Source: Pseudomonadota bacterium
GTDB taxonomy: Bacteria; Pseudomonadota; Gammaproteobacteria; Burkholderiales; Burkholderiaceae_C
NCBI GenBank assembly: GCA_023418355.1
Contig: JAEZZU010000174.1
Span: 1-8,998 of the forward strand
Direction: 5' to 3'
Length of the DNA stretch: 8,998 nucleotides
Position numbers and translations under genes: made by a program
The notes under the pieces: model-generated
Seen by the model: the letters and a program-made list of their open reading frames with translations, nothing else
Databases searched by the model: none
What the model was told of the DNA's origin: nothing
In this document: positions 1-5,550 of the stretch, in pieces
Layout of the letters: each line of letters begins with the position of its first letter
How positions within the stretch are numbered: the stretch's first letter is position 1

Positions 1-955
1 AGTGCACTTTCTGCGCTTCGCTGAGCGAGCCGAAATACTTGCCCACAGTGAACTGCTTGATGGGCTTGAACACATCAGCGTGCTTCTTCAGCACGGTTTC
101 GGAGCGGGGGCGCAGGGCATGCTTGGCAGCGATTTCCTGTGCTTCGTCCGAGTACAGGTAGTCCAGATAAGCCTTGGCCAGATCACCCGAGCCCTTCTTC
201 TCTACGGTGCGCTGCACCACAGCCACAGGGTTCTCAGCCACGATGGAGGTCGATGGGTATACGGCTTCTACCTTGCCCTTGCCAAATTCACGCTCCACCG
301 ACACCACTTCCGATTCAAACGTGATCAGCACGTCGCCAATATTGCGCTGCAGGAAGATGGCGGTGGCGTCGCGCCCCCCCTTGCCCAGCACCGGCACGTT
401 CTTGTACAGGTCCTTCACGAAAGCCTGTGCGTCCGCCTCTGTGCCACCGTTTTCCAGCACGGAACCCCAGGCTGCCAGATAGGCATAGCGGCCATTGCCA
501 CCGGTCTTGGGATTGACCACCACGACTTTGACGTCAGGGCGTGTCAGATCTTTCCAGTCCTTGATGTTCTTGGGATTGCCGTCGCGCACCAGGAACAGCA
601 TGGTCGAAGTGGTGGGCGATGCATCGTGAGGAAACTGCTTGGCCCAGTCCTTGGCAACCACGCCGTTGTTGGCCAGAAATTCGATGTCGGTGGTGGTGTT
701 GAAGGTCACCACATCAGCGGGCAGGCCGTCATTGACTGCACGCGCCTGGGCACTGGAGCCACCGTGCGACTGATCCACTTTTACATCTTTGCCCGTGGTC
801 TTCTTGTAGTGGTTCACAAAGGCCTGGTTGTAGTCCTTGTAGAACTCACGTGCCACGTCATACGAGACATTGAGCAACTGGTCCTGCGCGCTGGCCATAC
901 CACCGGCGGCCAGTGCAATCGTTGCTAACAGCGTCTTGAGCTTCAAAGATTTCAT
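1..955 (-). CDS. sbp: Periplasmic sulfate/thiosulfate ABC transporter substrate-binding protein (3' end cut by window edge)
   Basis: This is the high-affinity periplasmic receptor that delivers sulfate (or thiosulfate) to the CysTWA-type ABC importer for cysteine synthesis. From the ATG at 955, 318 codons are visible; compared with the family only about a dozen C-terminal residues are missing. Residues 1-23 form a Sec signal peptide ending ASA, with cleavage before QDQ. Family motifs are present: SYDVAREF at 31-38, the oxyanion loop SHGGSSAQ at 63-70, NPKTGGNGRYAYLAAWG at 148-164, GDVLITFESEV at 207-217 and YLYSDEAQEIAAK at 266-278. At the position where E. coli/Salmonella Sbp has a ligand-contacting Trp (WENE), this protein has Phe (FESE), as I recall for thiosulfate-binding CysP, while the C-terminal third reads like Sbp. 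Ligand preference is therefore open. A weak AAAGG lies about 10 bases before the start. The rest of the operon, probably cysTWA, would lie to the left, outside the window. Confidence 0.93.
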   Translation of the reverse strand, partial: MKSLKLKTLLATIALAAGGMASAQDQLLNVSYDVAREFYKDYNQAFVNHYKKTTGKDVKVDQSHGGSSAQARAVNDGLPADVVTFNTTTDIEFLANNGVVAKDWAKQFPHDASPTTSTMLFLVRDGNPKNIKDWKDLTRPDVKVVVVNPKTGGNGRYAYLAAWGSVLENGGTEADAQAFVKDLYKNVPVLGKGGRDATAIFLQRNIGDVLITFESEVVSVEREFGKGKVEAVYPSTSIVAENPVAVVQRTVEKKGSGDLAKAYLDYLYSDEAQEIAAKHALRPRSETVLKKHADVFKPIKQFTVGKYFGSLSEAQKVH

Positions 956-1018
956 GGTGTTGTCGCCTTTGTTCACACGGTGTAATAAATGAATGCCGTG
1001 GATTGTGCGCAGCACACC

Positions 1019-1078
1019 TTAAAACTCAAAAGAATATATTTTTCTAAATTTATCTGATTTTTGAATATAGAAATATTG
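1019..1078 (-). promoter_or_regulatory. AT-rich promoter/activator region of the sulfate-binding protein gene
   Basis: A sharply AT-rich island of about 60 bp lies 64-123 bp upstream of the start codon, in otherwise GC-rich DNA. On the minus strand, TATATT (1033-1038) is a good -10 candidate, but no TTGACA-like -35 box sits 16-18 bp away, as is common for activator-dependent promoters. The heptamer GAATATA (plus strand) occurs at 1032-1038 and 1063-1069, 31 bp apart, about three helical turns. Sulfate-binding protein genes are normally activated by the LysR-type regulator CysB under sulfur limitation, so a CysB-bound promoter is a reasonable inference. No clear CysB consensus can be claimed. 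Confidence 0.4.
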
Positions 1079-1268
1079 GGCGCTTGCACGCAGGATCAGC
1101 TACTAAAAAGCGAAATCTGTCCGCAAATTGTCGCCAACCCGCAATTTCCCGCAAGCTTCCTCGACAAGCAAGATTCCACCTTCCGGAGATGGGGTTACTC
1201 TGGCCGCTGACTGGGCCGCCGTCCAGCTGCTGCAAGGATGCAAGCGGAAATCGCTGCACGCACACAGC
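1079..1268. other. Intergenic stretch without a recognised gene
   Basis: This is the remainder of the 359-bp gap between the sulfate-binding protein gene and the end of the membrane-protein gene. It has several open frames, but none has a ribosome site or a recognisable protein, and the minus-strand ones run through the terminator at 1269-1290. The only pattern seen is three copies of CCGCAA on the plus strand (1121-1126, 1139-1144, 1149-1154), unevenly spaced. I see no riboswitch, tRNA or mobile-element remnant here. Confidence 0.4.
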
Positions 1269-1290
1269 AAAAAGCGCCCTTGCGGGCGCT
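1269..1290 (-). terminator. Rho-independent terminator of the zinc-ribbon/lipoprotein/membrane-protein cluster
   Basis: Read on the minus strand, a perfect 7-bp GC-rich stem (AGCGCCC/GGGCGCT, 1273-1279 paired with 1284-1290) closes a GCAA tetraloop and runs straight into TTTTT. It starts 25 bp after the stop codon of the 407-residue membrane protein, so it should end that transcript and insulate the sulfate-binding protein gene downstream. Confidence 0.88.
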
Positions 1291-1314
1291 GTCTGGGCAT
1301 GCATGCGTGCAGGA

Positions 1315-2538
1315 TCAACTACGCAGCCTGTGACCACATTCACAGCAGAACATATCCTGAGGTTGCGCCACCGCTTGGCAGGCTGGGCAATGCAGCTGCT
1401 GGGCAACAGGTGTCGCTTCAGGCTGTACACCACCCCCCACCGCGCCAGCTGCCGGAGCCTCCTGTGGCTGTGCAGATGCTGCCGCGCTCTGGGCTGCCTT
1501 TGCAGCTGCTGCACGCTCTGCAGCGACTTGCCGCGCACGGTCGGCAGCAGCAACAGCGCTTTCCTTGACCGCTTCCGCACCGGTCTTGATGGTTGCCATC
1601 ACCTTGCCAAAGTCTTGCGAGGTTTCCGAAAGATCCACGCCCTGGGCCGCCTGTAGATACATCAGGTTAAAGCCCATGATCCACACCTGTGCGATCAGCG
1701 CGCTGACCACCGTCAACAGCACCGCCATGCCTGCCATGGCCCCCACCAGTGCACCACCGCCGCTTCCCATCATGAAAGACATGCCGGCATTCATCAGCAT
1801 GCTGAAGATATTGACAAAACTGGAGGGAGACAGAATGCCCGCAGCCACGGTGCTCATCAGTGCAGTGGCGGGGACCAGCCCCACGAACAACAGACCTGTC
1901 ACCACCATCACGATGAGATACAGCACGATCAGCATCAGCACGACCTGAACCAGACGTTTTCTGGCAATAGCGACCAGACTGGTCATGGCCTGGCGAAAGC
2001 TCAGACCTGACCACACCGCAGGCGCAAACAAGGGGATGGCCACAAACATGACGGCAACCATCAAAAAGGCCGTCACCAGCACCAGTGCCGGATGCACAAA
2101 AAACGCCAGCAGCGCGCCCAGCAAAGGCACTTTGCAGAGCAAATACAGCACAGCCGCCACCAGCCCCACGCCGAGCGTCAGCACAAACAGCATCAGCACA
2201 AACAGCAAGAAGCGGGGAATGCACAGCACACCCAGCGTCATTGCATCCGTCAGGGAACGCGGTGGCAGATTGCGCGCCTTGTCCATGAGCATGATGCCCA
2301 CGGCGGAAAAGCCACCAAACATGACGACCAAGGCCAGCAGCCCCAGCAAGCCGGCCAGCACCACGCCAAAGAAATTGCCAAGGCCCGCCACGGTCGCACC
2401 AGCGATGGCCATCAGCACCCCACATAGCAGCAAGCTGCCAAAGCCCACCAGCATGGGACGCCATTGCGTCAAACCTTCTGTAGCGCGTGCCAGTTCACCA
2501 AACTCAACGCCATGGGATGCCTTGCTGTGATTACTCAT
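1315..2538 (-). CDS. Multi-pass membrane protein with C-terminal zinc ribbon, function unknown
   Basis: I do not recognise a named family. The 407-residue protein has a short polar N-terminus (1-28), then a strongly hydrophobic body with about six to eight membrane segments (roughly 30-50, 57-85, 105-133, 137-171, 197-222, 241-257 and 264-295). An Ala-rich helical, probably coiled stretch follows at 311-356, then an Ala/Pro linker. The C-terminal zinc ribbon has Cys384, Cys387, Cys398 and Cys401 (CPAC, ten residues, CCEC) plus an extra Cys399. The segment around 172-200 (a Pro-x-x-x-W-S-G turn followed by an amphipathic basic helix) is reminiscent of DUF975/DUF4013-type integral membrane proteins, but this is only an impression. 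A zinc ribbon normally sits in the cytoplasm, which fixes the likely topology of the tail. The ATG at 2538 is preceded by a modest AAAGAG. It is the last gene of the cluster, 162 bp after the lipoprotein gene, with a hairpin in between. Confidence 0.8.
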   Translation of the reverse strand: MSNHSKASHGVEFGELARATEGLTQWRPMLVGFGSLLLCGVLMAIAGATVAGLGNFFGVVLAGLLGLLALVVMFGGFSAVGIMLMDKARNLPPRSLTDAMTLGVLCIPRFLLFVLMLFVLTLGVGLVAAVLYLLCKVPLLGALLAFFVHPALVLVTAFLMVAVMFVAIPLFAPAVWSGLSFRQAMTSLVAIARKRLVQVVLMLIVLYLIVMVVTGLLFVGLVPATALMSTVAAGILSPSSFVNIFSMLMNAGMSFMMGSGGGALVGAMAGMAVLLTVVSALIAQVWIMGFNLMYLQAAQGVDLSETSQDFGKVMATIKTGAEAVKESAVAAADRARQVAAERAAAAKAAQSAAASAQPQEAPAAGAVGGGVQPEATPVAQQLHCPACQAVAQPQDMFCCECGHRLRS

Positions 2539-2562
2539 TGCTCACTCACTCTTTAGGTTATG

Positions 2563-2589
2563 AAAAATGCTGCCTGCCTCTCGGCAGCA
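2563..2589 (-). terminator. Hairpin plus U-tract between the lipoprotein and membrane-protein genes
   Basis: On the minus strand TGCTGCC (2583-2589) and GGCAGCA (2568-2574) form a perfect 7-bp stem with an 8-base loop, followed directly by TTTTT (2563-2567). It looks like an intrinsic terminator 112 bp after the lipoprotein stop. Its T-tract ends only 24 bp before the start codon of the 407-residue membrane protein, leaving no room for a promoter after it. It may therefore be a leaky or regulated terminator, setting the level of the last gene relative to the first two. Confidence 0.6.
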
Positions 2590-2700
2590 CAGCGTTAGCT
2601 CATGAAGCGCCGCCCTGACAGCACCGTACGCTCTTCAACTTGCAGCGAAAGAACGCACCGCCTGCCAAGGACAGACCCTCTCCAAAAACACGGGGTGAAA

Positions 2701-3336
2701 TTAAAGCTGGCCGCGGATTTCTCCGGCCTTGACCACGTAGCGCTCCATGCCTGCTGGCGTCTTGCTGTCGGCCTGCTTGCGCACATACACCGGCTTGCCG
2801 GAGAGGCTTTTGAGCACTGTTTCTGCAGGATTGGCGCGACCTGCACTCACATCGGCAGGGTTCTGGTAGACGATGACGCTGGCACTGCCGCGGTTGTCAG
2901 CCACCAGGTTGGCAAAGTCCAGGATGGCATTGAACGTGGCCTGGTGTCCGGGCTGGCCCTTGCCTGCCAATGGCAGGTTCACGGCCACCGTATCCAGCGT
3001 GCGAATGGATTGTTGCTGCTGCGTCTGGCTGTCCGTAATCAGCACGTTGATGGTGTTGACTGCACCCGCAGTAGCACGTTGGCGCGCGGGCAGGCTGGCA
3101 CTATTGGCAACGGCTTTTTGCTGGGCATTGCGCGCTTGCTGAATTTCTTCATCAAACGCAAGCTGCACCCGGTCCCAGCGGCTGGAATCACTCGCTGGCG
3201 CTGGCGGCTGTGTTGCCTCACATGGCTGCCCCATCATGCGTGCAAGGCTGCACTGCACGGATTCGCCACCCGTAGTGGCACATCCTGCCAAGAGCGAGGC
3301 CATCACCGCCGCCGTTGCCATAGGGAATAAACGCAT
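2701..3336 (-). CDS. Putative lipoprotein, function unknown
   Basis: This 211-residue protein has a lipoprotein signal peptide: a short Arg-start, a hydrophobic core and the lipobox LLAG-C with the lipidated Cys at 19. The residue after it is Ala, not Asp, so sorting to the outer membrane is expected by the Lol rule. A small pair of further cysteines (29 and 39) follows, then a Pro-rich spacer (44-48) and a mixed helical domain. That domain has a Gln-rich turn (QTQQQQS, 104-110) and a helical stretch around 131-147. I recognise no catalytic motif or family. An excellent ribosome site (AAGGAG, five to six bases before ATG) supports the start at 3336. It lies 42 bp downstream of the zinc-ribbon gene and is almost certainly cotranscribed with it. 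Lipoprotein status is well supported; the role is unknown. Confidence 0.82.
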   Translation of the reverse strand: MRLFPMATAAVMASLLAGCATTGGESVQCSLARMMGQPCEATQPPAPASDSSRWDRVQLAFDEEIQQARNAQQKAVANSASLPARQRATAGAVNTINVLITDSQTQQQQSIRTLDTVAVNLPLAGKGQPGHQATFNAILDFANLVADNRGSASVIVYQNPADVSAGRANPAETVLKSLSGKPVYVRKQADSKTPAGMERYVVKAGEIRGQL

Positions 3337-3378
3337 GCTGTCTCCTTGTTGGTGTGTGATGAATCCGCCCGGCCGTCT

Positions 3379-3870
3379 TCAGTAAATCAGTGCACGATCA
3401 CCCGACAGGGGCTTCTGGGGCCCAGGAGGTGCTGCTGGCTCTGGCCGTGTCTGCGGGGCAGCTGGCTGTGGTGCTTTTTCTTCCACCACAGGCACTGCCA
3501 TTTCAGCGGCCTGCGGCACAGAGCTTTCCTGCGCTGGGGGCTCTGTGGAAGATGTCATCTCCGTACTGGTGCTACCACCCTTGGAGCCATCCAGTGAAAA
3601 CGGCGCCTCCGAAAGCGTGGGCTGGTGCGCTGGTGTCTTAAACACTTTGGAGGCCGAATCCCGCATCACCAGCCAGGTAGCCACAGCCAGTACCACCAGC
3701 AAAGCGACAAAACCCAGCAGCAGCTTGTGCCACACCGCCAGGCCTGCCCGCCCTGATTGGGGAGGCTGCAATGGCTCCACAGGGGGCTGCACGCGGGCCA
3801 TGGCAAAGCCACAATGTCTGCAAAATTTGTCCGTTGCTGAAAGTGCTTGCGCACATTGAGGGCACATCAT
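3379..3870 (-). CDS. Small single-pass membrane protein with N-terminal zinc ribbon, function unknown
   Basis: The 163-residue product begins with a zinc ribbon (Cys3, Cys6, Cys17, Cys20; CPQC, ten residues, CRHCG), followed by a Pro-rich linker (29-38) and one transmembrane helix (about 48-69). A low-complexity tail rich in Ser/Thr, Pro, Ala and Glu (about 75-155) ends the protein. The zinc ribbon should be cytoplasmic and the tail periplasmic, although topology is inferred. Two ATG codons lie in tandem (3870 and 3867). The AAGGA site is four bases from the first and seven from the second, so the second start is equally or more likely. It is the first gene of the cluster, 42 bp before the lipoprotein gene. 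Its ribbon has the same spacing as the one at the C-terminus of the 407-residue protein. No function can be assigned. Confidence 0.82.
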   Translation of the reverse strand: MMCPQCAQALSATDKFCRHCGFAMARVQPPVEPLQPPQSGRAGLAVWHKLLLGFVALLVVLAVATWLVMRDSASKVFKTPAHQPTLSEAPFSLDGSKGGSTSTEMTSSTEPPAQESSVPQAAEMAVPVVEEKAPQPAAPQTRPEPAAPPGPQKPLSGDRALIY

Positions 3871-3924
3871 GTTTTCCTTCTACAGCGGCCAAGCACCTGA
3901 TGGCGGCGTTGTACCAATTTGAAA

Positions 3925-3954
3925 AATATACAAGAGCCGTCAAGCAATCACCAA
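3925..3954 (-). promoter_or_regulatory. Candidate sigma70-type promoter for the zinc-ribbon cluster
   Basis: On the minus strand, TTGGTG (3949-3954, weak -35) and TATATT (3925-3930, five of six matches to the -10 consensus) are separated by 18 bp. This would place the transcription start near 3918, about 48 bases before the first start codon at 3870. It is the most AT-rich spot in the 156-bp gap after the pirin gene. No terminator is visible after the pirin gene, so read-through from it is also possible. Confidence 0.4.
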
Positions 3955-4026
3955 GCATGCCAAGCCAGCGTACAGGCACTCTATGGGTCAGCAGCACGCT
4001 CTGCATGGGTATGCCGGGCACTGGCC

Positions 4027-4911
4027 TCAGGGCAGCGCCGGTGCGGAAATTCTGTGCTGCAGAGCCTGCAGCTGCGGACCAAAACGTGTATCGCCCTGCT
4101 CCCACTGCGCGCGGTATGTGCGTATTGCAGCCCAGTCCGCCCCCAGAAAATTCCACCACATGAGCACAGACTCACGCAGCGGCTCGCCACCGAGCACCAG
4201 CAGCCGGGTGCCGGCCTGCAGCTGAACTTGCAGCGTATTCCTGCCTGGTGGCAGGTATAGGAATTCATCTGCAGCCAAGGCGGCATCTTCCACCGCGAAA
4301 CCACCTTCCAGCGCCACCAGCCCGTATTCAAAGTCTGGCTGCAATGTCAGCTGCACTTCAGTGGCGGCCTGTGCCCGCACTTCCATGCCCAGCAAAGGGC
4401 TGAACAGCCGCGTAGGGGCAGTGTGCCCGCAGTAATGCCCGGCCATGAGCACCCAGTCACAACCCTGCTCATGCCACTGCGGCACCTGGGCGTAGTGTTC
4501 AAACGCAGGGGGCTGATCGGCCACGGCCTGCGGCAATGCAATCCACAGCTGCACGGCGTGCAGTCGATCGCCATCACGCACGGTGTCCTCGGTATGCGCA
4601 ATGCCGTGCCCTGCCGTCATCAGATTGACCTGTCCTGCACGGATCACCTGCTCCGAGCCCAGGCTGTCACGGTGCAGGATTTCGCCTTCTATCATCCAGG
4701 TGAAGGTCTGCAGGTGTGTATGCGGATGTGCGCCCACATGCATGCCCTGCCCTGCAGGAAAGGCCACCGGCCCGAGGTGATCGAGAAAACACCAGGCGCC
4801 CACCATGCGACGCTCGCGCGTGGGCAGCAGCCGTGCGACTTCCACCCCTTCTGCCAGACGCCCTTTGCGCGCCGCAATACGCTGCCACTGGTGCTGATCT
4901 GCTGCTGACAT
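4027..4911 (-). CDS. Pirin family protein (bicupin, Fe-binding)
   Basis: Pirins are cytoplasmic double beta-barrel (cupin) proteins. Members are described as iron-binding redox sensors or quercetin 2,3-dioxygenases, and the physiological role in most bacteria is unclear. This 294-residue protein has the normal family length. The N-terminal cupin (about 20-130) carries all four metal ligands expected from human pirin: His62 and His64 in HPHTHLQT, and His106 and Glu108 in GHGIAHTE. The core FTWMIEGEILHRDSLG follows the first pair, as usual. The C-terminal pirin domain (about 165-270) contains the GGEPL segment (246-250) and the MWWNFLG motif. The start at 4911 is supported by AAAGGAG six bases upstream. 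The gene is divergent from the DUF192 gene. No terminator is seen after its stop before the zinc-ribbon cluster begins. Quercetinase activity should not be assumed from the family name. Confidence 0.93.
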   Translation of the reverse strand: MSAADQHQWQRIAARKGRLAEGVEVARLLPTRERRMVGAWCFLDHLGPVAFPAGQGMHVGAHPHTHLQTFTWMIEGEILHRDSLGSEQVIRAGQVNLMTAGHGIAHTEDTVRDGDRLHAVQLWIALPQAVADQPPAFEHYAQVPQWHEQGCDWVLMAGHYCGHTAPTRLFSPLLGMEVRAQAATEVQLTLQPDFEYGLVALEGGFAVEDAALAADEFLYLPPGRNTLQVQLQAGTRLLVLGGEPLRESVLMWWNFLGADWAAIRTYRAQWEQGDTRFGPQLQALQHRISAPALP

Positions 4912-4947
4912 GTTCTGCTCCTTTCACTGGCCGTTGGCCCGGGCTGG

Positions 4948-4962
4948 GTGCTTTGCAAGCAC
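4948..4962. promoter_or_regulatory. 15-bp palindrome in the pirin/DUF192 divergent promoter region
   Basis: GTGCTT-TGC-AAGCAC is a perfect 6-bp inverted repeat around a 3-base centre, midway in the 93-bp gap between the two divergent start codons. It overlaps TTGCAA (4953-4958), a possible -35 for the DUF192 gene. An operator acting on both genes is possible. No regulator is encoded in the window, and neither gene has a convincing complete promoter. Confidence 0.3.
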
Positions 4963-5004
4963 AATACAGGCCATTACACCGCATTCCCTTTGCACCCTCA
5001 CCGC

Positions 5005-5484
5005 ATGAATACCGCTTTTTTCCACCGTTGCGCAGTGCGCCTGGCGCTGTCTGCATGGCTGGCTGGCCTGGGGCTGGCCCATGCGCAGACATCAGCTGCC
5101 GAACCCCAGCTGAACCTGCCCCGCACTGAGCTGCGTGCAGGCATGTACCGCATTGATGCGCAAGTTGCCGCGCGCTTTCATGAACGCCAGATCGGGCTGA
5201 TGCACCGCCAGTCCATGCCCCAGCACGAGGGCATGCTGTTTGTGTTTGAGCAGCCGGGCGTGCAGTGCTTCTGGATGAAGAACACATTGCTTGCGCTGAC
5301 GGCAGCCTTTATTGCCGACGATGGCCGCATCGTGAACCTGGCCGACATGCAGCCGCTGGACGAGCGCTCGCACTGCTCTGCCGAGCCTGTGCGCTATGTG
5401 CTGGAAATGAATCAGGGCTGGTTCCAGTCCAAGCACATTCAGCCCGGCAGCAAGATCACCGGCGCGCCCTTTCAGCAGCAGTAA
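5005..5484 (+). CDS. Exported DUF192 family protein
   Basis: This 159-residue protein has a Sec signal peptide (1-27, ending AHA before QTS) followed by a single DUF192 domain (about 38-153). Family hallmarks are RQIGLMHRQSMP (61-72), EGMLFVFEQP (75-84), the core FWMKNTLLAL (89-98), a DDGRIV turn (105-110) and EPVRYVLEMNQGWF (127-140). DUF192 is a small compact beta-fold of unknown biochemical role, usually periplasmic or membrane-anchored. An upstream in-frame GTG at 4948 would add 19 residues, but only the ATG at 5005 gives an ordinary signal peptide, so I prefer it. No Shine-Dalgarno sequence is visible before this ATG (GCACCCTCACCGC), so translation may be weak or the mRNA leader very short. 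It diverges from the pirin gene and converges on the Bug gene. Confidence 0.92.
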   Translation: MNTAFFHRCAVRLALSAWLAGLGLAHAQTSAAEPQLNLPRTELRAGMYRIDAQVAARFHERQIGLMHRQSMPQHEGMLFVFEQPGVQCFWMKNTLLALTAAFIADDGRIVNLADMQPLDERSHCSAEPVRYVLEMNQGWFQSKHIQPGSKITGAPFQQQ

Positions 5485-5495
5485 AGCCCGCCCAG

Positions 5496-5521
5496 TAAAA
5501 AGGCCTTGAAGTGCAAGGCCT
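5496..5521 (-). terminator. Terminator between the convergent DUF192 and Bug genes
   Basis: AGGCCTTG (5501-5508) and CAAGGCCT (5514-5521) form a perfect 8-bp stem with a 5-base loop. On the minus strand the stem is followed by TTTTT (5497-5501, the first T also closing the stem), a typical intrinsic terminator for the Bug gene, whose stop lies 30 bp upstream. On the plus strand the stem is followed only by GGTT, so termination of the DUF192 transcript here would be weaker. Confidence 0.85.
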
Positions 5522-5550
5522 GGTTGCTGAGTCACTGTCGATGCACGACC

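Noticed and set aside
362..382. Run of seven Cs (plus strand) as a possible frameshift in the sulfate-binding protein gene
   Set aside because: The reading frame continues through it with correct family sequence (GKGGRDATAIF) on both sides, so there is no frameshift.
2..928. Long plus-strand open frame of 308 codons
   Set aside because: It is the antisense shadow of the sulfate-binding protein gene, which has a signal peptide and family motifs throughout; the plus-strand product is His/Gly-rich with no family features.
1121..1154. Three CCGCAA copies as a CRISPR-like or iteron array
   Set aside because: The units are only six bases, unevenly spaced (18 and 10 bp), and short motifs of this kind recur by chance in GC-rich DNA.
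1050..1656. Open frames on both strands across the gap left of the membrane-protein gene, including a 71-codon minus-strand frame at 1103-1318
   Set aside because: They cross the terminator at 1269-1290 or lie antisense to the membrane-protein tail, lack ribosome sites, and have Cys/Arg-rich compositions typical of shadow frames in GC-rich DNA.
1667..2464. 265-codon minus-strand frame inside the membrane-protein gene
   Set aside because: It is out of frame with the 407-residue protein; its Gly/His/Cys/Trp-rich sequence is a frame-shifted reading of hydrophobic codons, not a membrane protein.
4667..5287. 206-codon minus-strand frame spanning the pirin start, the divergent gap and the DUF192 gene
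   Set aside because: It overlaps two well-supported genes and has no ribosome site or family similarity.
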